64,000 nucleotides of DNA from an uncultured Pelagibacteraceae bacterium (GTDB taxonomy: Bacteria > Pseudomonadota > Alphaproteobacteria > Pelagibacterales > Pelagibacteraceae): the NCBI GenBank assembly GCA_902535745.1, contig CACAUR010000006.1, positions 1-64,000 of the forward strand, in the 5' to 3' direction. The number at the start of each line of letters is the position of its first letter. Positions within the stretch are counted from its first letter, which is position 1. A program made the position numbers and the translations under genes. The notes under the pieces are model-generated. The model had not been told where the DNA came from and did no database searches. It was given only the letters and a program-made list of their open reading frames with translations. Below, one piece after another: positions 25,871 to 35,012 of this stretch.

Positions 25871-25909
25871 AAATAGGCGCCAATTTTTTAATTGGTGCCT
25901 ATTTTTTTT
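25871..25909 (+). terminator. Rho-independent terminator/attenuator hairpin between tauA and tauB
   Basis: A 15-bp stem (25871-25885 with 25890-25904, one G-U pair) closes a TTTT loop and runs straight into a T tract (25902-25909). It lies 21 bases after the tauA stop and 28 before the tauB start. It probably terminates part of the transcription so that tauA mRNA exceeds tauBC mRNA, or stabilises the tauA 3' end. Confidence 0.85.
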
Positions 25910-25936
25910 ATACCAATTTTAATGTAAGGTCTCTTT

Positions 25937-26734
25937 ATGAGCGATTTAGTTTCTCAAAATCTAAATATGATTTTCAAATCTCCTAAAGGAGAAACTGTTC
26001 ATGCGTTAAAAGATTTAAATTTCACAATCAAAAAAGGCGAACTATTAACAGTGCTTGGTCCTTCAGGATGTGGAAAAACAACTTTACTAAATATTGCAGC
26101 TGGTTTTATTAGACCTACATCAGGAACAATTACTTTAGGTTCAAATGAAATTAATGGTCCTGGAGTTGATAGAGGAATGGTTTTTCAACAAGGAGCTTTG
26201 TTTGAGTGGTTAACGGTTTCAGAAAATGTCAACTTTGGATTAAGAATGAAGAAAAAAGATTCAGCTGAAACTCAAAGAAAAGTTGATGAGTGGTTAGAAA
26301 TAGTTGGTCTAAAAGGTTTCGGAAATACTCCTACTTATCAATTATCTGGAGGTATGCAGCAACGAGTAGCACTTGCAAGATGTTTAATTAATGATCCTGA
26401 TTTAATTTTAATGGACGAACCTTTGGGTGCATTAGATGCTTTAACTAGAGAAAAAATGCAATCACTTGTTTTAAAAATTTGGAAAGAAACTGGAAAAACA
26501 ATTATCTTAATAACTCACTCTGTTGAAGAGGCTTTGTTATTGGGTGAAAGATTATATGTGATGGCGCCAAGACCAGGTAGAATTCATAAAGAATATAAAC
26601 TTCCATTTGCAGAAATGGGATTAAAAGAAGACTTAAGAGAAATTAAAAAAAATAAAGAATTTTCATCAAAACGAGAAGAAATACTATCCATGATATGGAA
26701 CATGGAAGAAGAAATAATGGGGAAAGATAATTAA
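25937..26734 (+). CDS. tauB: Taurine-type ABC transporter ATP-binding protein
   Basis: A 265-residue ABC ATPase of the TauB/SsuB/NrtD group. It has Walker A GPSGCGKTT (near residue 43), the Q-loop VFQQGALFEWLTV, signature LSGGMQQRV and Walker B LILMDEPLGALD with the switch His in THSVEEAL. It energises the importer on the cytoplasmic side. Its stop is directly followed by tauC. The start ATG comes after a gtaaggtctct leader with a weak AAGG. Confidence 0.94.
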   Translation: MSDLVSQNLNMIFKSPKGETVHALKDLNFTIKKGELLTVLGPSGCGKTTLLNIAAGFIRPTSGTITLGSNEINGPGVDRGMVFQQGALFEWLTVSENVNFGLRMKKKDSAETQRKVDEWLEIVGLKGFGNTPTYQLSGGMQQRVALARCLINDPDLILMDEPLGALDALTREKMQSLVLKIWKETGKTIILITHSVEEALLLGERLYVMAPRPGRIHKEYKLPFAEMGLKEDLREIKKNKEFSSKREEILSMIWNMEEEIMGKDN

Positions 26735-28660
26735 ATGTTTACCCAATTTATAACAATTTTAATCCTTGTATCGATTGTTGGATGTATTCTTTACGGAAGA
26801 AGATTAATTCGAACAGAAAAAGTTGATGCTGTATTTGGTAACCCCGAGAGAGCTAAAGGTGGAACGCATTGGATTATTGTAGGAAGCAGTGCAATATTAT
26901 TAATTTGGTTATATTATTCTTGGGATATAGCGAAAGGATTTTATCCTAAATCTGCTAATGAATTGTGCCAAGTTGCTAAAGTAAATGAATCTCTTTTAGG
27001 TTTAAAGTATCAATTTCCTATAGAGGAGAGAGAATTTAAAAGTACATCAATAATAAAAATTGAAAATAAAAACCTTCAAATAATCACTAATGAAATACAA
27101 AGCTCTCCAGACTTAAGTAGTCAACAGAAAACAACTTTAGTTGGATTTATCAACGAGACGAGACAGTTAATTCCATTACTTACAAACGAAAATTTAATGG
27201 AAACAGATACAAAAATTCAGATTAAAGAGATGACTGAAGAAATAAGACTTTTAACGTCAAACTTTAAAAAGAATGATTACCCATTTGAAACTGATGAGCA
27301 AAAAAATGAAAGACTAAGAGCAGTATCCGAAGAAGGTGGTTGGGGCATTACAAAAATTCAATCTGGTACAGGTTCAATCGAAGATACAATTGAAGTACCT
27401 TTAGTCCCAGCTACTAATAAAGGCCTTAAATTTGACGCTGCTGCAAAAGAACTTGAGATAATAAATGATAAATTCTTTAAATTAAGAAATCATAACCCAC
27501 AATTTAAAAGTTCTATTAAAACTTTAAAAGATAAAATTAAAGAATACAGAGGTGGCTTAGATGATACAGAGGAAGTAGCATCTACCTTTGCAAAAAATAT
27601 TGTTAAAATTGCAAGAAGAATAGAGTTTGCAAGTATTTATCCGCCAAATGCACTAAATGAAATGCAAAATGCAATTGTTGAATTCGACAATGTTCAAAAA
27701 TCTGAACAAGGTGGATTAAGATTTGTAGATATGTTTTTATTTCCTGCAGGAACAATTGTATCAAGCGGAACGAGTTGTTCTGAACAAGGTTCAGGAAGAT
27801 GGCTGCCTAAACCATCAGATACTCTTAATAAATTTATCTTAATGTCGAAACCAAGTGTCGGTTACAAAAATATACCGTTGCTTTGGATTGATATGATGGA
27901 TGTAAGTAAAATAATTGGATTTATTTTACCAGATTGGATTGCAGATATTCTTCCTGGGGAATACCCTACTCATACTAAAGACGGTGTAGTTGAGCAAAAC
28001 TTTAAAGGAAGAGTACTTAAAGTTGTTACAGGAGATTTTAAATTATTTAAAATTCCAGTTCCCTACGGGCATATTTGGGATTCGTTTTTAAGAGTATTTT
28101 TAGGACTTATCTTTGGAATTTTAATTGGAGTTCCACTTGGATTATTTATGGGTTTAAATAGATTTGCTAAAGGTTTTTTCGATCCATTAATTGAACTTTA
28201 CAGACCTGTGCCTCCATTAGCATGGGCGCCTTTAATCATTTCAGTTTTAGGTATCGATAACACTGGAAAAGTGTTTTTATTATTTATGGTCTCATTATCA
28301 ATCATGATTATCTCTGCACGAGCTGGTGCATCTGGAACTCAACTTTCTAAAATTCATGCAGCTCACTCACTTGGTGCATCTAAAAAACAAATTTTAAGGT
28401 ACGTAATCTTCCCTAACTCTTTGCCTGAAATTCTTACAGGAATTAGAGTGGCGGTTGGTATGTGTTGGGGAACTCTTGTTGCTGCAGAATTTTTAGCAGG
28501 CACTACAGGAATTGGATTTGTTGAAAATGTCGCAAAAAAATATTTCCAATATGAAGTTATTTGGATAACTATTTTCATTATGGGTATGCTGGGACTATTA
28601 TTCGACGTTACATTAAGAAAAATAATAGATAAAACTATTCCATGGCGTGGAAAAGGATAA
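26735..28660 (+). CDS. tauC: Taurine-type ABC transporter permease with very long N-terminal extension
   Basis: A 641-residue protein. Only the C-terminal 200 or so residues match a TauC/SsuC permease. These include about five membrane helices and the cytoplasmic EAA loop SARAGASGTQLSKIHAAHSLGAS leading into ILRYVIFPNSLPEI. The first 65 residues hold two membrane segments (ITILILVSIVGCILYG and HWIIVGSSAILLIWLYYSW). Residues about 70-430 form a large Lys/Glu-rich, partly coiled region probably in the periplasm. Ordinary TauC proteins are about 250-280 residues. The whole frame is open with no internal stop, so the extension is genuine coding. Its role is unknown; it could dock TauA. Confidence 0.88.
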   Translation: MFTQFITILILVSIVGCILYGRRLIRTEKVDAVFGNPERAKGGTHWIIVGSSAILLIWLYYSWDIAKGFYPKSANELCQVAKVNESLLGLKYQFPIEEREFKSTSIIKIENKNLQIITNEIQSSPDLSSQQKTTLVGFINETRQLIPLLTNENLMETDTKIQIKEMTEEIRLLTSNFKKNDYPFETDEQKNERLRAVSEEGGWGITKIQSGTGSIEDTIEVPLVPATNKGLKFDAAAKELEIINDKFFKLRNHNPQFKSSIKTLKDKIKEYRGGLDDTEEVASTFAKNIVKIARRIEFASIYPPNALNEMQNAIVEFDNVQKSEQGGLRFVDMFLFPAGTIVSSGTSCSEQGSGRWLPKPSDTLNKFILMSKPSVGYKNIPLLWIDMMDVSKIIGFILPDWIADILPGEYPTHTKDGVVEQNFKGRVLKVVTGDFKLFKIPVPYGHIWDSFLRVFLGLIFGILIGVPLGLFMGLNRFAKGFFDPLIELYRPVPPLAWAPLIISVLGIDNTGKVFLLFMVSLSIMIISARAGASGTQLSKIHAAHSLGASKKQILRYVIFPNSLPEILTGIRVAVGMCWGTLVAAEFLAGTTGIGFVENVAKKYFQYEVIWITIFIMGMLGLLFDVTLRKIIDKTIPWRGKG

Positions 28661-29703
28661 TTCTATTTTTATTTATATTTTCAGTATCAGCTGAAGCAAC
28701 AGAATTTAAAATAAACAAAATTGCAGATTTAGATGCTCCTTGGGGTTCAACTTTCATATCCAATAAAGAATTATTGATTACTGAGAAGTCAGGAAAAATT
28801 AAGTTAATAGAACTGAGCGCTGGAAATGTTTCTGAAGTAACTCATAATCTTAAAATATTAGAGGACGGTCAAGGTGGATTGTTAGATATTTTATATAAAG
28901 ATGATGTTGTTTTTATTAGCTACTCAGAGGATCACGGAAAATTTAAATCTACTACTTCTATTGCAAGAGCAAATTTAGATAGAGGTGAATTAAAATTCGA
29001 CAATATATTTGTTGCTCAACCCCCTATTAAATCAGGATATCATTTTGGTTCTAGACTAGCAGTTAAAGATGAATTTCTTTTTGCATCCGTTGGTGAAAGA
29101 GGACAGGGAATGATAGCACAAGATCCAACTCAACATCCTGGCAGCATTATAAGAATAAAATTGGATGGAAGTATTCCAAAAGATAATCCTAAATTTATAG
29201 ATAAAAAAGATTGGTTACCCGAAATATTTCAAATTGGTTTAAGAAACCCACAAGGTTTAACGGTCTCTCCTTTTGATAAAAAAGTTTACGCAAGTAATCA
29301 CGGAGCAAAAGGAGGTGATTGGTTTGGAGAAATTAAGAAGAGTGAAAATTATGGATGGAAAATATTAGGATGGGGTGGAACAAATTATAGTGGAACTAAG
29401 ATAGGACCAAAATGGATGCCTGGTTACACAAAAGCTATAAAATATTGGGTTCCTTCAATTGCAACAAGTGCAATAACAATTTATAAAGGTAATGAATTTA
29501 AACAATGGAATGGTCAAGCATTAGTAACATCTTTAAAAGATATGTCTTTAAGAAAGCTTGATTTTTCTGACACTAAAAATGTGCGAGAAGAAATTGTATT
29601 TCGAAATCAAATTGGAAGAATTAGAGATATTCAGGTTCATCCCGTCAATGGAAAGATTTATTTTCTTAGTCAGGATGGTCTATGGTTGATGGAAAAAAAC
29701 TAA
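28642..29703 (+). CDS. Secreted PQQ-dependent sugar dehydrogenase-like protein
   Basis: A 353-residue beta-propeller protein of the soluble glucose/sorbosone dehydrogenase (YliI/Asd) family. A signal peptide (MAWKRIILFLFIFSVSAEA) directs it to the periplasm. Motifs include DAPWGSTFI, EDGQGGLLDI, the calcium/PQQ-site RNPQGLTVSPFDKKVYASNHG and GWGGTNYSG near the C-terminal third. It would oxidise an aldose at the outer face of the inner membrane if PQQ is supplied; no PQQ genes are in the window. It overlaps tauC by 19 bases and the next dehydrogenase gene by 22, so it belongs to the tau transcript. Confidence 0.87.
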   Translation: MAWKRIILFLFIFSVSAEATEFKINKIADLDAPWGSTFISNKELLITEKSGKIKLIELSAGNVSEVTHNLKILEDGQGGLLDILYKDDVVFISYSEDHGKFKSTTSIARANLDRGELKFDNIFVAQPPIKSGYHFGSRLAVKDEFLFASVGERGQGMIAQDPTQHPGSIIRIKLDGSIPKDNPKFIDKKDWLPEIFQIGLRNPQGLTVSPFDKKVYASNHGAKGGDWFGEIKKSENYGWKILGWGGTNYSGTKIGPKWMPGYTKAIKYWVPSIATSAITIYKGNEFKQWNGQALVTSLKDMSLRKLDFSDTKNVREEIVFRNQIGRIRDIQVHPVNGKIYFLSQDGLWLMEKN

Positions 29704-30701
29704 AAAAAATTGTTATCCAAATTTTAAAAAAAAGAGGATTGAGTCTTTCTCATGCAACAATGAGTGCTGATGCCTTAATTAATGCTGAATATGTCGGTGC
29801 ATATGGTCACGGTATATCAAGACTTAAAATGTATTGTGAAAGAATTAAAAAAAAAGTTATTAATCCAAAACCAAAATTTAAGATTAAGAAAATATCCAAT
29901 TCGATATCATTTATCGATGCGAATAATTCAATTGGATTTGTTGCAGCAGATACAGCTATTAAAACTTTAATCAAAAATACGAAAAAAACAGGTATTGGAT
30001 TAGTCGGTGTAAAAAATTCAGGTCATTACGGTTTATCTGGTTATTATGTTGAACAAGCAGTTGAAAAGAATTTAATGGTTTGGTGTTTTACAAATGCTCC
30101 GCCTGCAATAGCACCTTATGGGGCAAAAAAAACTTTGTTTGGAACTAATCCAATTTGTTTTGGAACTCCTTCGGGAGGAAAAGTTCCATTTATTTTAGAC
30201 TCATCTGTTTCAATGATTAACAGAGGTATTATAAGAGTTGCTGCTAGACTTGGTAAAAAAATTCCAGCTGGAGTTGCCTTAGATAAAAGTGGAAACCCCA
30301 CCACAGATGCTAAAAAAGCTTTAAAAGGAGTTCAGCTTCCGATTGCAAGTTTTAGAGGGTCAGGTCTTGCATGGATGGTTGATATTTTAAGTGGAGTTAT
30401 TACAGGGGCTGCTCATGGTGGGAAAGTCAGGGATCCATTTGATGATTTTAGAGGACCGCAAAATGTTGGACATTTATTTTTAGCTATTAAACCTAATATC
30501 TTTATTGGAAAAAATTATATTAAAAGAATAAAAGAAAATATAAGGATTATAAAAAAGCTACCGCGAGCTAAAGGTTTTGCCTCAATCTCTTATCCTGGAG
30601 AAAATAAAGCAAAAAGATTTTCAAAAAACTCTAAAAAGAAAATTTATTTGCCGAAAGAAATAAAAAAAGATTTAGATAAATTAATTGGTACTTCTTCTTA
30701 A
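29682..30701 (+). CDS. Malate/L-lactate/L-sulfolactate dehydrogenase family protein
   Basis: A 339-residue LDH2/MDH2-type NAD(P) oxidoreductase. It shows SHATMSADALINAEYVGAYG, HGISRL, GIGLVGVKNSGHYG, APYGAKKTLFGTNPICFGTP and SGNPTTDAKKAL. The usual KG-x-G-L-A loop reads SFRGSGLA here. The family includes ComC/SlcC-type sulfolactate dehydrogenases, malate dehydrogenase and ureidoglycolate dehydrogenase. Being between tauABC and the HpsN-like gene makes sulfolactate a reasonable substrate guess. The ATG at 29682 lies inside the preceding gene; the tail is Lys-rich and overlaps the convergent BASS gene by 21 bases. Confidence 0.87.
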   Translation: MVDGKKLKKIVIQILKKRGLSLSHATMSADALINAEYVGAYGHGISRLKMYCERIKKKVINPKPKFKIKKISNSISFIDANNSIGFVAADTAIKTLIKNTKKTGIGLVGVKNSGHYGLSGYYVEQAVEKNLMVWCFTNAPPAIAPYGAKKTLFGTNPICFGTPSGGKVPFILDSSVSMINRGIIRVAARLGKKIPAGVALDKSGNPTTDAKKALKGVQLPIASFRGSGLAWMVDILSGVITGAAHGGKVRDPFDDFRGPQNVGHLFLAIKPNIFIGKNYIKRIKENIRIIKKLPRAKGFASISYPGENKAKRFSKNSKKKIYLPKEIKKDLDKLIGTSS

Positions 30702-31535
30702 TAAAAAAACAAAAGTAAATCCAGTTATATACATTATAAGTGCATATGCGCCAGTTGGTATTGCATATAATATATCAGATCCAAATATTTGCGTAGAAAC
30801 AAACAGTGCTAAAGTTCCATTTTGCAAGCCACACTCTAAAGCAATACATTTAAGTTGTTTAATCCCAGATGTAAAAATTTTACCAAGATAATATGCGATA
30901 ACCATCATGGTAACATTTAAAATTAATGTAATTAGACCTGCTTGTTTCAATAAATTTATTAAGTTTTCTCTTTCTTCATAAAAGGCAGCAAAGAAAAAAA
31001 CTGCAAACAATAAAATGTTAAGTTTGTTAAATATTTCTACTTTTGTGGCTACAAAACTTTCTGCAAATTTTCTTATGATCATTCCTAATATAACTGGCAC
31101 AGTAACAACTAAAAACATTTTAAATGCGATACCAATCATTGATATATTTTCTGCAATATTGGTTATTCCAAACAAATCAGCAGATGTAAAAATTATAAAT
31201 GGGACTGTAATAATACTTAATAAACTTATTATAGCTGTTAAAGAAATTGATAATGCCACGTCACCGTCTGCAAATTTAGTCATAATATTTGAGGTAACTC
31301 CTCCAGGTGCTGCTGCAATAATCATTACTCCAATTGCGATTTCGGGAGGTGTTTTTAAAATTACAATTAATAAATAAGCAACGAGTGGAAGAATTATTAA
31401 TTGTAAAATAAAACCCACAATAAAATCTTTAGGTGTTTTTAATACTCTTGTAAAATCTTCGAATTTTAAACCTAGTCCTAAACCTAGCATTATTAATGCA
31501 AGGATTATCGGTGTTATTTTTGTTACAATTTCCAT
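30681..31535 (-). CDS. Bile acid:sodium symporter (BASS) family transporter, second copy
   Basis: A 284-residue carrier with about nine membrane segments. IMLGLGLGLKFEDFTRVLKTP, IAAAPGGVTSNIMTKFADGD and ALECGLQNGTLALFVS are standard BASS motifs (first half, crossover and second half). It differs clearly from the copy at 17.6-18.4 kb, so the two are paralogues with probably different ligands. Embedded between a sulfolactate-type dehydrogenase and phosphate acetyltransferase, it may move an organic acid of that pathway. It is transcribed against the neighbouring genes and overlaps the dehydrogenase gene end. Confidence 0.9.
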   Translation of the reverse strand: MEIVTKITPIILALIMLGLGLGLKFEDFTRVLKTPKDFIVGFILQLIILPLVAYLLIVILKTPPEIAIGVMIIAAAPGGVTSNIMTKFADGDVALSISLTAIISLLSIITVPFIIFTSADLFGITNIAENISMIGIAFKMFLVVTVPVILGMIIRKFAESFVATKVEIFNKLNILLFAVFFFAAFYEERENLINLLKQAGLITLILNVTMMVIAYYLGKIFTSGIKQLKCIALECGLQNGTLALFVSTQIFGSDILYAIPTGAYALIMYITGFTFVFLLRRSTN

Positions 31536-31603
31536 AGTTTATATTATCACAAATATGCTCAAATTCCTTTATACTCATTATAAAAACAATTATAGGATTT
31601 TGA

Positions 31604-32515
31604 ATGATTTCAGATAAGCAAATAGTGTGTCCTAACAATCTTTTGGATGCAGCTAGCAAAAAGAAGGGAGTCAGTGCAGCAATTGTAAATGCAGGTAAAC
31701 CTTTGCCAATGCTTTCAGTAATGGATGCAGTTAAAGAAAACTTAATTAAACCAATTTTTATTGGAGATAAACAAGAAATTCAAAAATGTGCTGAGGAGAT
31801 TAAATTTGATATTTCTCAATATGAAATAATTCATGAACCAGTAGAAAATAATACAGCAATAGTGGCTGCTAAGTTAGCAAAACAGGGAAAAATCAAAATT
31901 ATAGTTAAAGGTCATATTCATACAGATATATTAATGAAAGAAGTTTTAAAAAGAGAATATCAACTTTTGGGAAAAACTAGACTCAGTCATATATGGCATA
32001 TGACATTAGATAAAGAGGATAAACCACTAATTATAACTGATGGTGCCTTAAATGTTTTACCAAATGTTAAAACTAAGATGCATATTCTAAAAAATGTAAT
32101 TGGTTTTTCAAAAAGAATAGGAAACCACAAACCTAAAGTTGCAGTCTTATCAGCTACTGAAGAGGTTCTAGATAGCATACAAAGTTCAATGGAAGCAAAA
32201 GAAATTACTGAATTATCAAAAAAAGAAAAATTAGATGCTGATGTTTTTGGACCTTTGGCGTTTGATAATTGTATTTCTAAAAAATCAGCTAACATAAAAG
32301 GAATAAAAAATATTGTTGCTGGTGAAGCAGATGTTCTATTAGTGCCAAGCGTTGAAACTGGAAATGCTTTGGTTAAAATGATGATTTATTTTATGGGAGC
32401 GTGCGCAGCAGGAGTGGTGGTTGGTGGAAAAGTTCCTGTTGTTATAACAAGCAGATCAGATGAAGCAGTTGCAAGACTAGCTTCTATAGCTGCAGCAGTT
32501 GTTGCATTAGATTAA
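31604..32515 (+). CDS. Phosphate acetyl/butyryltransferase
   Basis: A 303-residue PTA_PTB-family enzyme that exchanges acyl-CoA and acyl phosphate. It has IIVKGHIHTDILMKEVL, LSHIWHMTLD, ITDGALNVLPN, DADVFGPLAFDNCIS and the C-terminal LLVPSVETGNALVKMMIYF and ITSRSDEAVARLAS signatures. It resembles the C-terminal half of enoyl-CoA hydratase/Pta bifunctional proteins. No acetate kinase gene is next to it. In the Xsc route of sulfonate breakdown a Pta turns acetyl phosphate into acetyl-CoA, which fits the neighbours, but Xsc is not in the window. Confidence 0.9.
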   Translation: MISDKQIVCPNNLLDAASKKKGVSAAIVNAGKPLPMLSVMDAVKENLIKPIFIGDKQEIQKCAEEIKFDISQYEIIHEPVENNTAIVAAKLAKQGKIKIIVKGHIHTDILMKEVLKREYQLLGKTRLSHIWHMTLDKEDKPLIITDGALNVLPNVKTKMHILKNVIGFSKRIGNHKPKVAVLSATEEVLDSIQSSMEAKEITELSKKEKLDADVFGPLAFDNCISKKSANIKGIKNIVAGEADVLLVPSVETGNALVKMMIYFMGACAAGVVVGGKVPVVITSRSDEAVARLASIAAAVVALD

Positions 32516-32538
32516 GAATGAAATATAAATTTATATAA

Positions 32539-33828
32539 ATGACAATTAAATATTTAAAAAAAGCTACTAAAACAGCATCCACAGATGATACTAAAACCAA
32601 AGAGATAGTTCAAAATCTTTTAAAAGAACTTGAAAAATCAAAAGAGGAAGGCTGTAAAGAGCTAACAAATAAATTTGATAAATATGAGGGTGAAATAATT
32701 GTCTCTAAAGAAAAAATTGAAGACATCAAAAAAAAATTAGATCAAAAAACTAAAGATGATGTCAAGTTTTCTCACGATAGAGTAAAAAAATTTGCTGAGG
32801 CTCAATTAAAAAACTATGGTCAAGACTTTGAAGTTGAGCTTTCAAAAGGATTATATGCTGGACAAAAACTAGTACCGGTAAATACTGCTGGATGCTATAT
32901 ACCCGGAGGAAGATACGCTCATATTGCTTCAGCTGTTATGAGTGTAACTACCGCAAAAGTAGCAGGTGTTAAAAATATTGTTGCATGCAGTCCACCAAAA
33001 GAAAAAGTTGGTGCTCACCCTTCTATAATTTACACAGCGGACTTATGTGGTGCTGATGTAATTTTAAATTTAGGTGGAGTACCAGCAATAGCTGCAATGA
33101 CCTATGGTTTATTTGGTAATGCACCTGCTGATATTCTAGTTGGACCTGGAAATCAATTTGTGGCTGAAGCTAAAAGAATTCTCTTTGGTAAAGTTGGTAT
33201 CGATTTATTTGCTGGTCCAACAGAAATTGGAATTATAGCTGATGAAACGGCAGATCCAGAAATTGTAGCTGTTGATTTAGTCGGTCAGGCAGAACACGGA
33301 TATAATTCTCCATGTTGGTTGTATACAAAAAGTAAAAAGATTGCAGATGAAGTAATAAAAAGAGTTCCAGACTTAATAGAAAAACTTCCGGAGGTTCCAA
33401 GGCTGAGCGCTGAGGCTGCCTGGAGAGACTATGGTGAAGTTATTTTGTGTGATACTGATGAGGAATTGGCAAAAGTAAGTGATGACTACGCCCCTGAGCA
33501 CTTAGAGGTTCAAACCAAAAACCTAGAATGGTTCCATAAAAGATTAAAAAATTATGGCTCATTATTTATCGGAGAAGAAACAACGGTTGCTTACGGAGAT
33601 AAATGTTCTGGTACCAATCATATACTTCCGACCAAAGGTGCAGGTAAATATACAGGTGGGTTATTTGTTGGTAAATTTATTAAGACTTTAAGTTTTCAAA
33701 GAATGACGAAAGAGTCTACTAAAGAGGTAGGATCTGCTGCAGCAAGAATATCTAGATACGAAGGTATGGAAGCTCATGCTAGAACAGGCGATGTGAGACT
33801 AAAAAAATATGGATACTCACAAAAATAA
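32539..33828 (+). CDS. HisD-like zinc dehydrogenase, probably sulfopropanediol 3-dehydrogenase (HpsN type)
   Basis: A 429-residue member of the histidinol dehydrogenase superfamily. Zinc ligands Q250, H253, D354 and H413 and the catalytic pair E320-H321 (in APEHLE) are all present. The segment IPGGRYAHIASAVMS at 121-135 replaces the PGGTAPLxS pattern of true HisD. In my knowledge this marks the HpsN group, which oxidises (R)-2,3-dihydroxypropane-1-sulfonate to sulfolactate. No histidine-biosynthesis gene is adjacent; instead sulfonate-type transport, LDH2-type and Pta genes are. It starts 23 bases after pta. Biosynthetic HisD remains possible if this is the only copy in the genome. Confidence 0.85.
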   Translation: MTIKYLKKATKTASTDDTKTKEIVQNLLKELEKSKEEGCKELTNKFDKYEGEIIVSKEKIEDIKKKLDQKTKDDVKFSHDRVKKFAEAQLKNYGQDFEVELSKGLYAGQKLVPVNTAGCYIPGGRYAHIASAVMSVTTAKVAGVKNIVACSPPKEKVGAHPSIIYTADLCGADVILNLGGVPAIAAMTYGLFGNAPADILVGPGNQFVAEAKRILFGKVGIDLFAGPTEIGIIADETADPEIVAVDLVGQAEHGYNSPCWLYTKSKKIADEVIKRVPDLIEKLPEVPRLSAEAAWRDYGEVILCDTDEELAKVSDDYAPEHLEVQTKNLEWFHKRLKNYGSLFIGEETTVAYGDKCSGTNHILPTKGAGKYTGGLFVGKFIKTLSFQRMTKESTKEVGSAAARISRYEGMEAHARTGDVRLKKYGYSQK

Positions 33829-33840
33829 ATTTAAAGTCTC

Positions 33841-34548
33841 ATGAAAAATATCGACTATTATAATACTTCAGTAGTAGATGGATATTATGATATCGTCTTT
33901 AGAAAAAAAAAAGGTATCCAAAGTGCATGGCACCACATTAAATTTAACTATATAAAAAATAAAATTACCAAAAGCTCTTTTCATTTAGATATAGGTTGTG
34001 GTCCCGGTACTTTTTTGGGAATTTTAAATAAAAAATCTATTGGCATTGATATTTCTCAAAATCAGATTAGATATGCCAAAAAAAACTACCCTAATAAAAA
34101 AATTAAGTTTATTTCTTACAAAAACAAATTACCTATTAAAACAAACTCAGTAGATAGTATTTCTTTAATCGAATTGATAGAGCATATTGATAATACTGAC
34201 CTTAATTATTTATTAAAAGAGTGTAAAAGAGTACTTAAAAAGGAAGGCACTATATGTCTCTCGACTCCAAATTATTTTTCTTTGTGGCCAGTTTTAGAGT
34301 TAATTTTAAACCAGATGTCCCCTGTTGACTATAAACATGAACACATTAATAAATTTACTAAAAGTAGAATAAAACAATCAATGAATAGAAATGGTTTTCA
34401 AATTGTGGAATTAAATTCCTTCATATTAATTTCACCTTTTCTTGCTTTCATCTCCTTTAAATTTGCAAAATCTATGATTATTTTAGATAATTTTTTAACG
34501 AAATTTTTTCCTGGATTTCTGATATTCTGCAAATTAAAAAAAAATTAG
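33841..34548 (+). CDS. Class I SAM-dependent methyltransferase
   Basis: A 235-residue methyltransferase with motif I LDIGCGPGTFLGIL near residue 51, then GIDISQNQ, NSVDSISLIELIEHI and RVLKKEGTICLSTPN, the normal class I layout. A C-terminal hydrophobic stretch (SFILISPFLAFISFKFAKS) suggests membrane contact or a lipid-like substrate. The acceptor is unknown. It starts 12 bases after the HpsN-like gene and overlaps the convergent DUF4396 gene by four bases. Confidence 0.88.
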   Translation: MKNIDYYNTSVVDGYYDIVFRKKKGIQSAWHHIKFNYIKNKITKSSFHLDIGCGPGTFLGILNKKSIGIDISQNQIRYAKKNYPNKKIKFISYKNKLPIKTNSVDSISLIELIEHIDNTDLNYLLKECKRVLKKEGTICLSTPNYFSLWPVLELILNQMSPVDYKHEHINKFTKSRIKQSMNRNGFQIVELNSFILISPFLAFISFKFAKSMIILDNFLTKFFPGFLIFCKLKKN

Positions 34549-34988
34549 TGACAGGCTATATTAAATTTTTTTAATCTCCAATAATTATAAGGCCAAGGGG
34601 TTGCAAAACCTACCATCAACATCAGCGGGACTACCCACCAAGTTAATATTGCACCACCTGTCAAAAGATAATCTGTTAAATTCATTGCAACTTCCATACT
34701 GATCATAGATATAAAACTCATTCCTATTGCAGTATTAAATGCTTTTTTAAAATCAAAATTTTGTTTCATAAGTATTACTGTTTCCAAAATTATACTTGTG
34801 ATTAATCCATTGATAATTGCTAAAGTCATTATTCCAAGAACTGGAAATGGTATCTTAGTTAATTGAAAAAATAAGATCGTTCCAAAATCACCAATGGAAC
34901 ATCCAAGTAAACACCATGCAGTATTTTTTGCACTTCTTTTCCATGTGTGTTTACATGACCAATTGAAGGATAAACTTTCTGAGCTCAT
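34545..34988 (-). CDS. DUF4396 membrane protein
   Basis: A 147-residue membrane protein with about four spans. The segment WKRSAKNTAWCLLGCSIGDFG is a signature I associate with DUF4396. The chain holds two Cys near the start, several Met and a C-terminal His-rich end (ACH). It is 24 bases downstream of the cupredoxin gene and probably co-transcribed with it and the alternative oxidase. DUF4396 proteins commonly neighbour copper or heavy-metal genes, so a copper-related role is an inference. Confidence 0.75.
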   Translation of the reverse strand: MSSESLSFNWSCKHTWKRSAKNTAWCLLGCSIGDFGTILFFQLTKIPFPVLGIMTLAIINGLITSIILETVILMKQNFDFKKAFNTAIGMSFISMISMEVAMNLTDYLLTGGAILTWWVVPLMLMVGFATPWPYNYWRLKKFNIACH

Positions 34989-35012
34989 TTAAGTAAAATA
35001 TTTTTAATAAAG

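Noticed and set aside
32539-33828. Calling this gene biosynthetic hisD
   Set aside because: Catalytic residues fit the superfamily, but the PGGRYAHIAS segment and the sulfonate-type neighbours point away from histidine synthesis.
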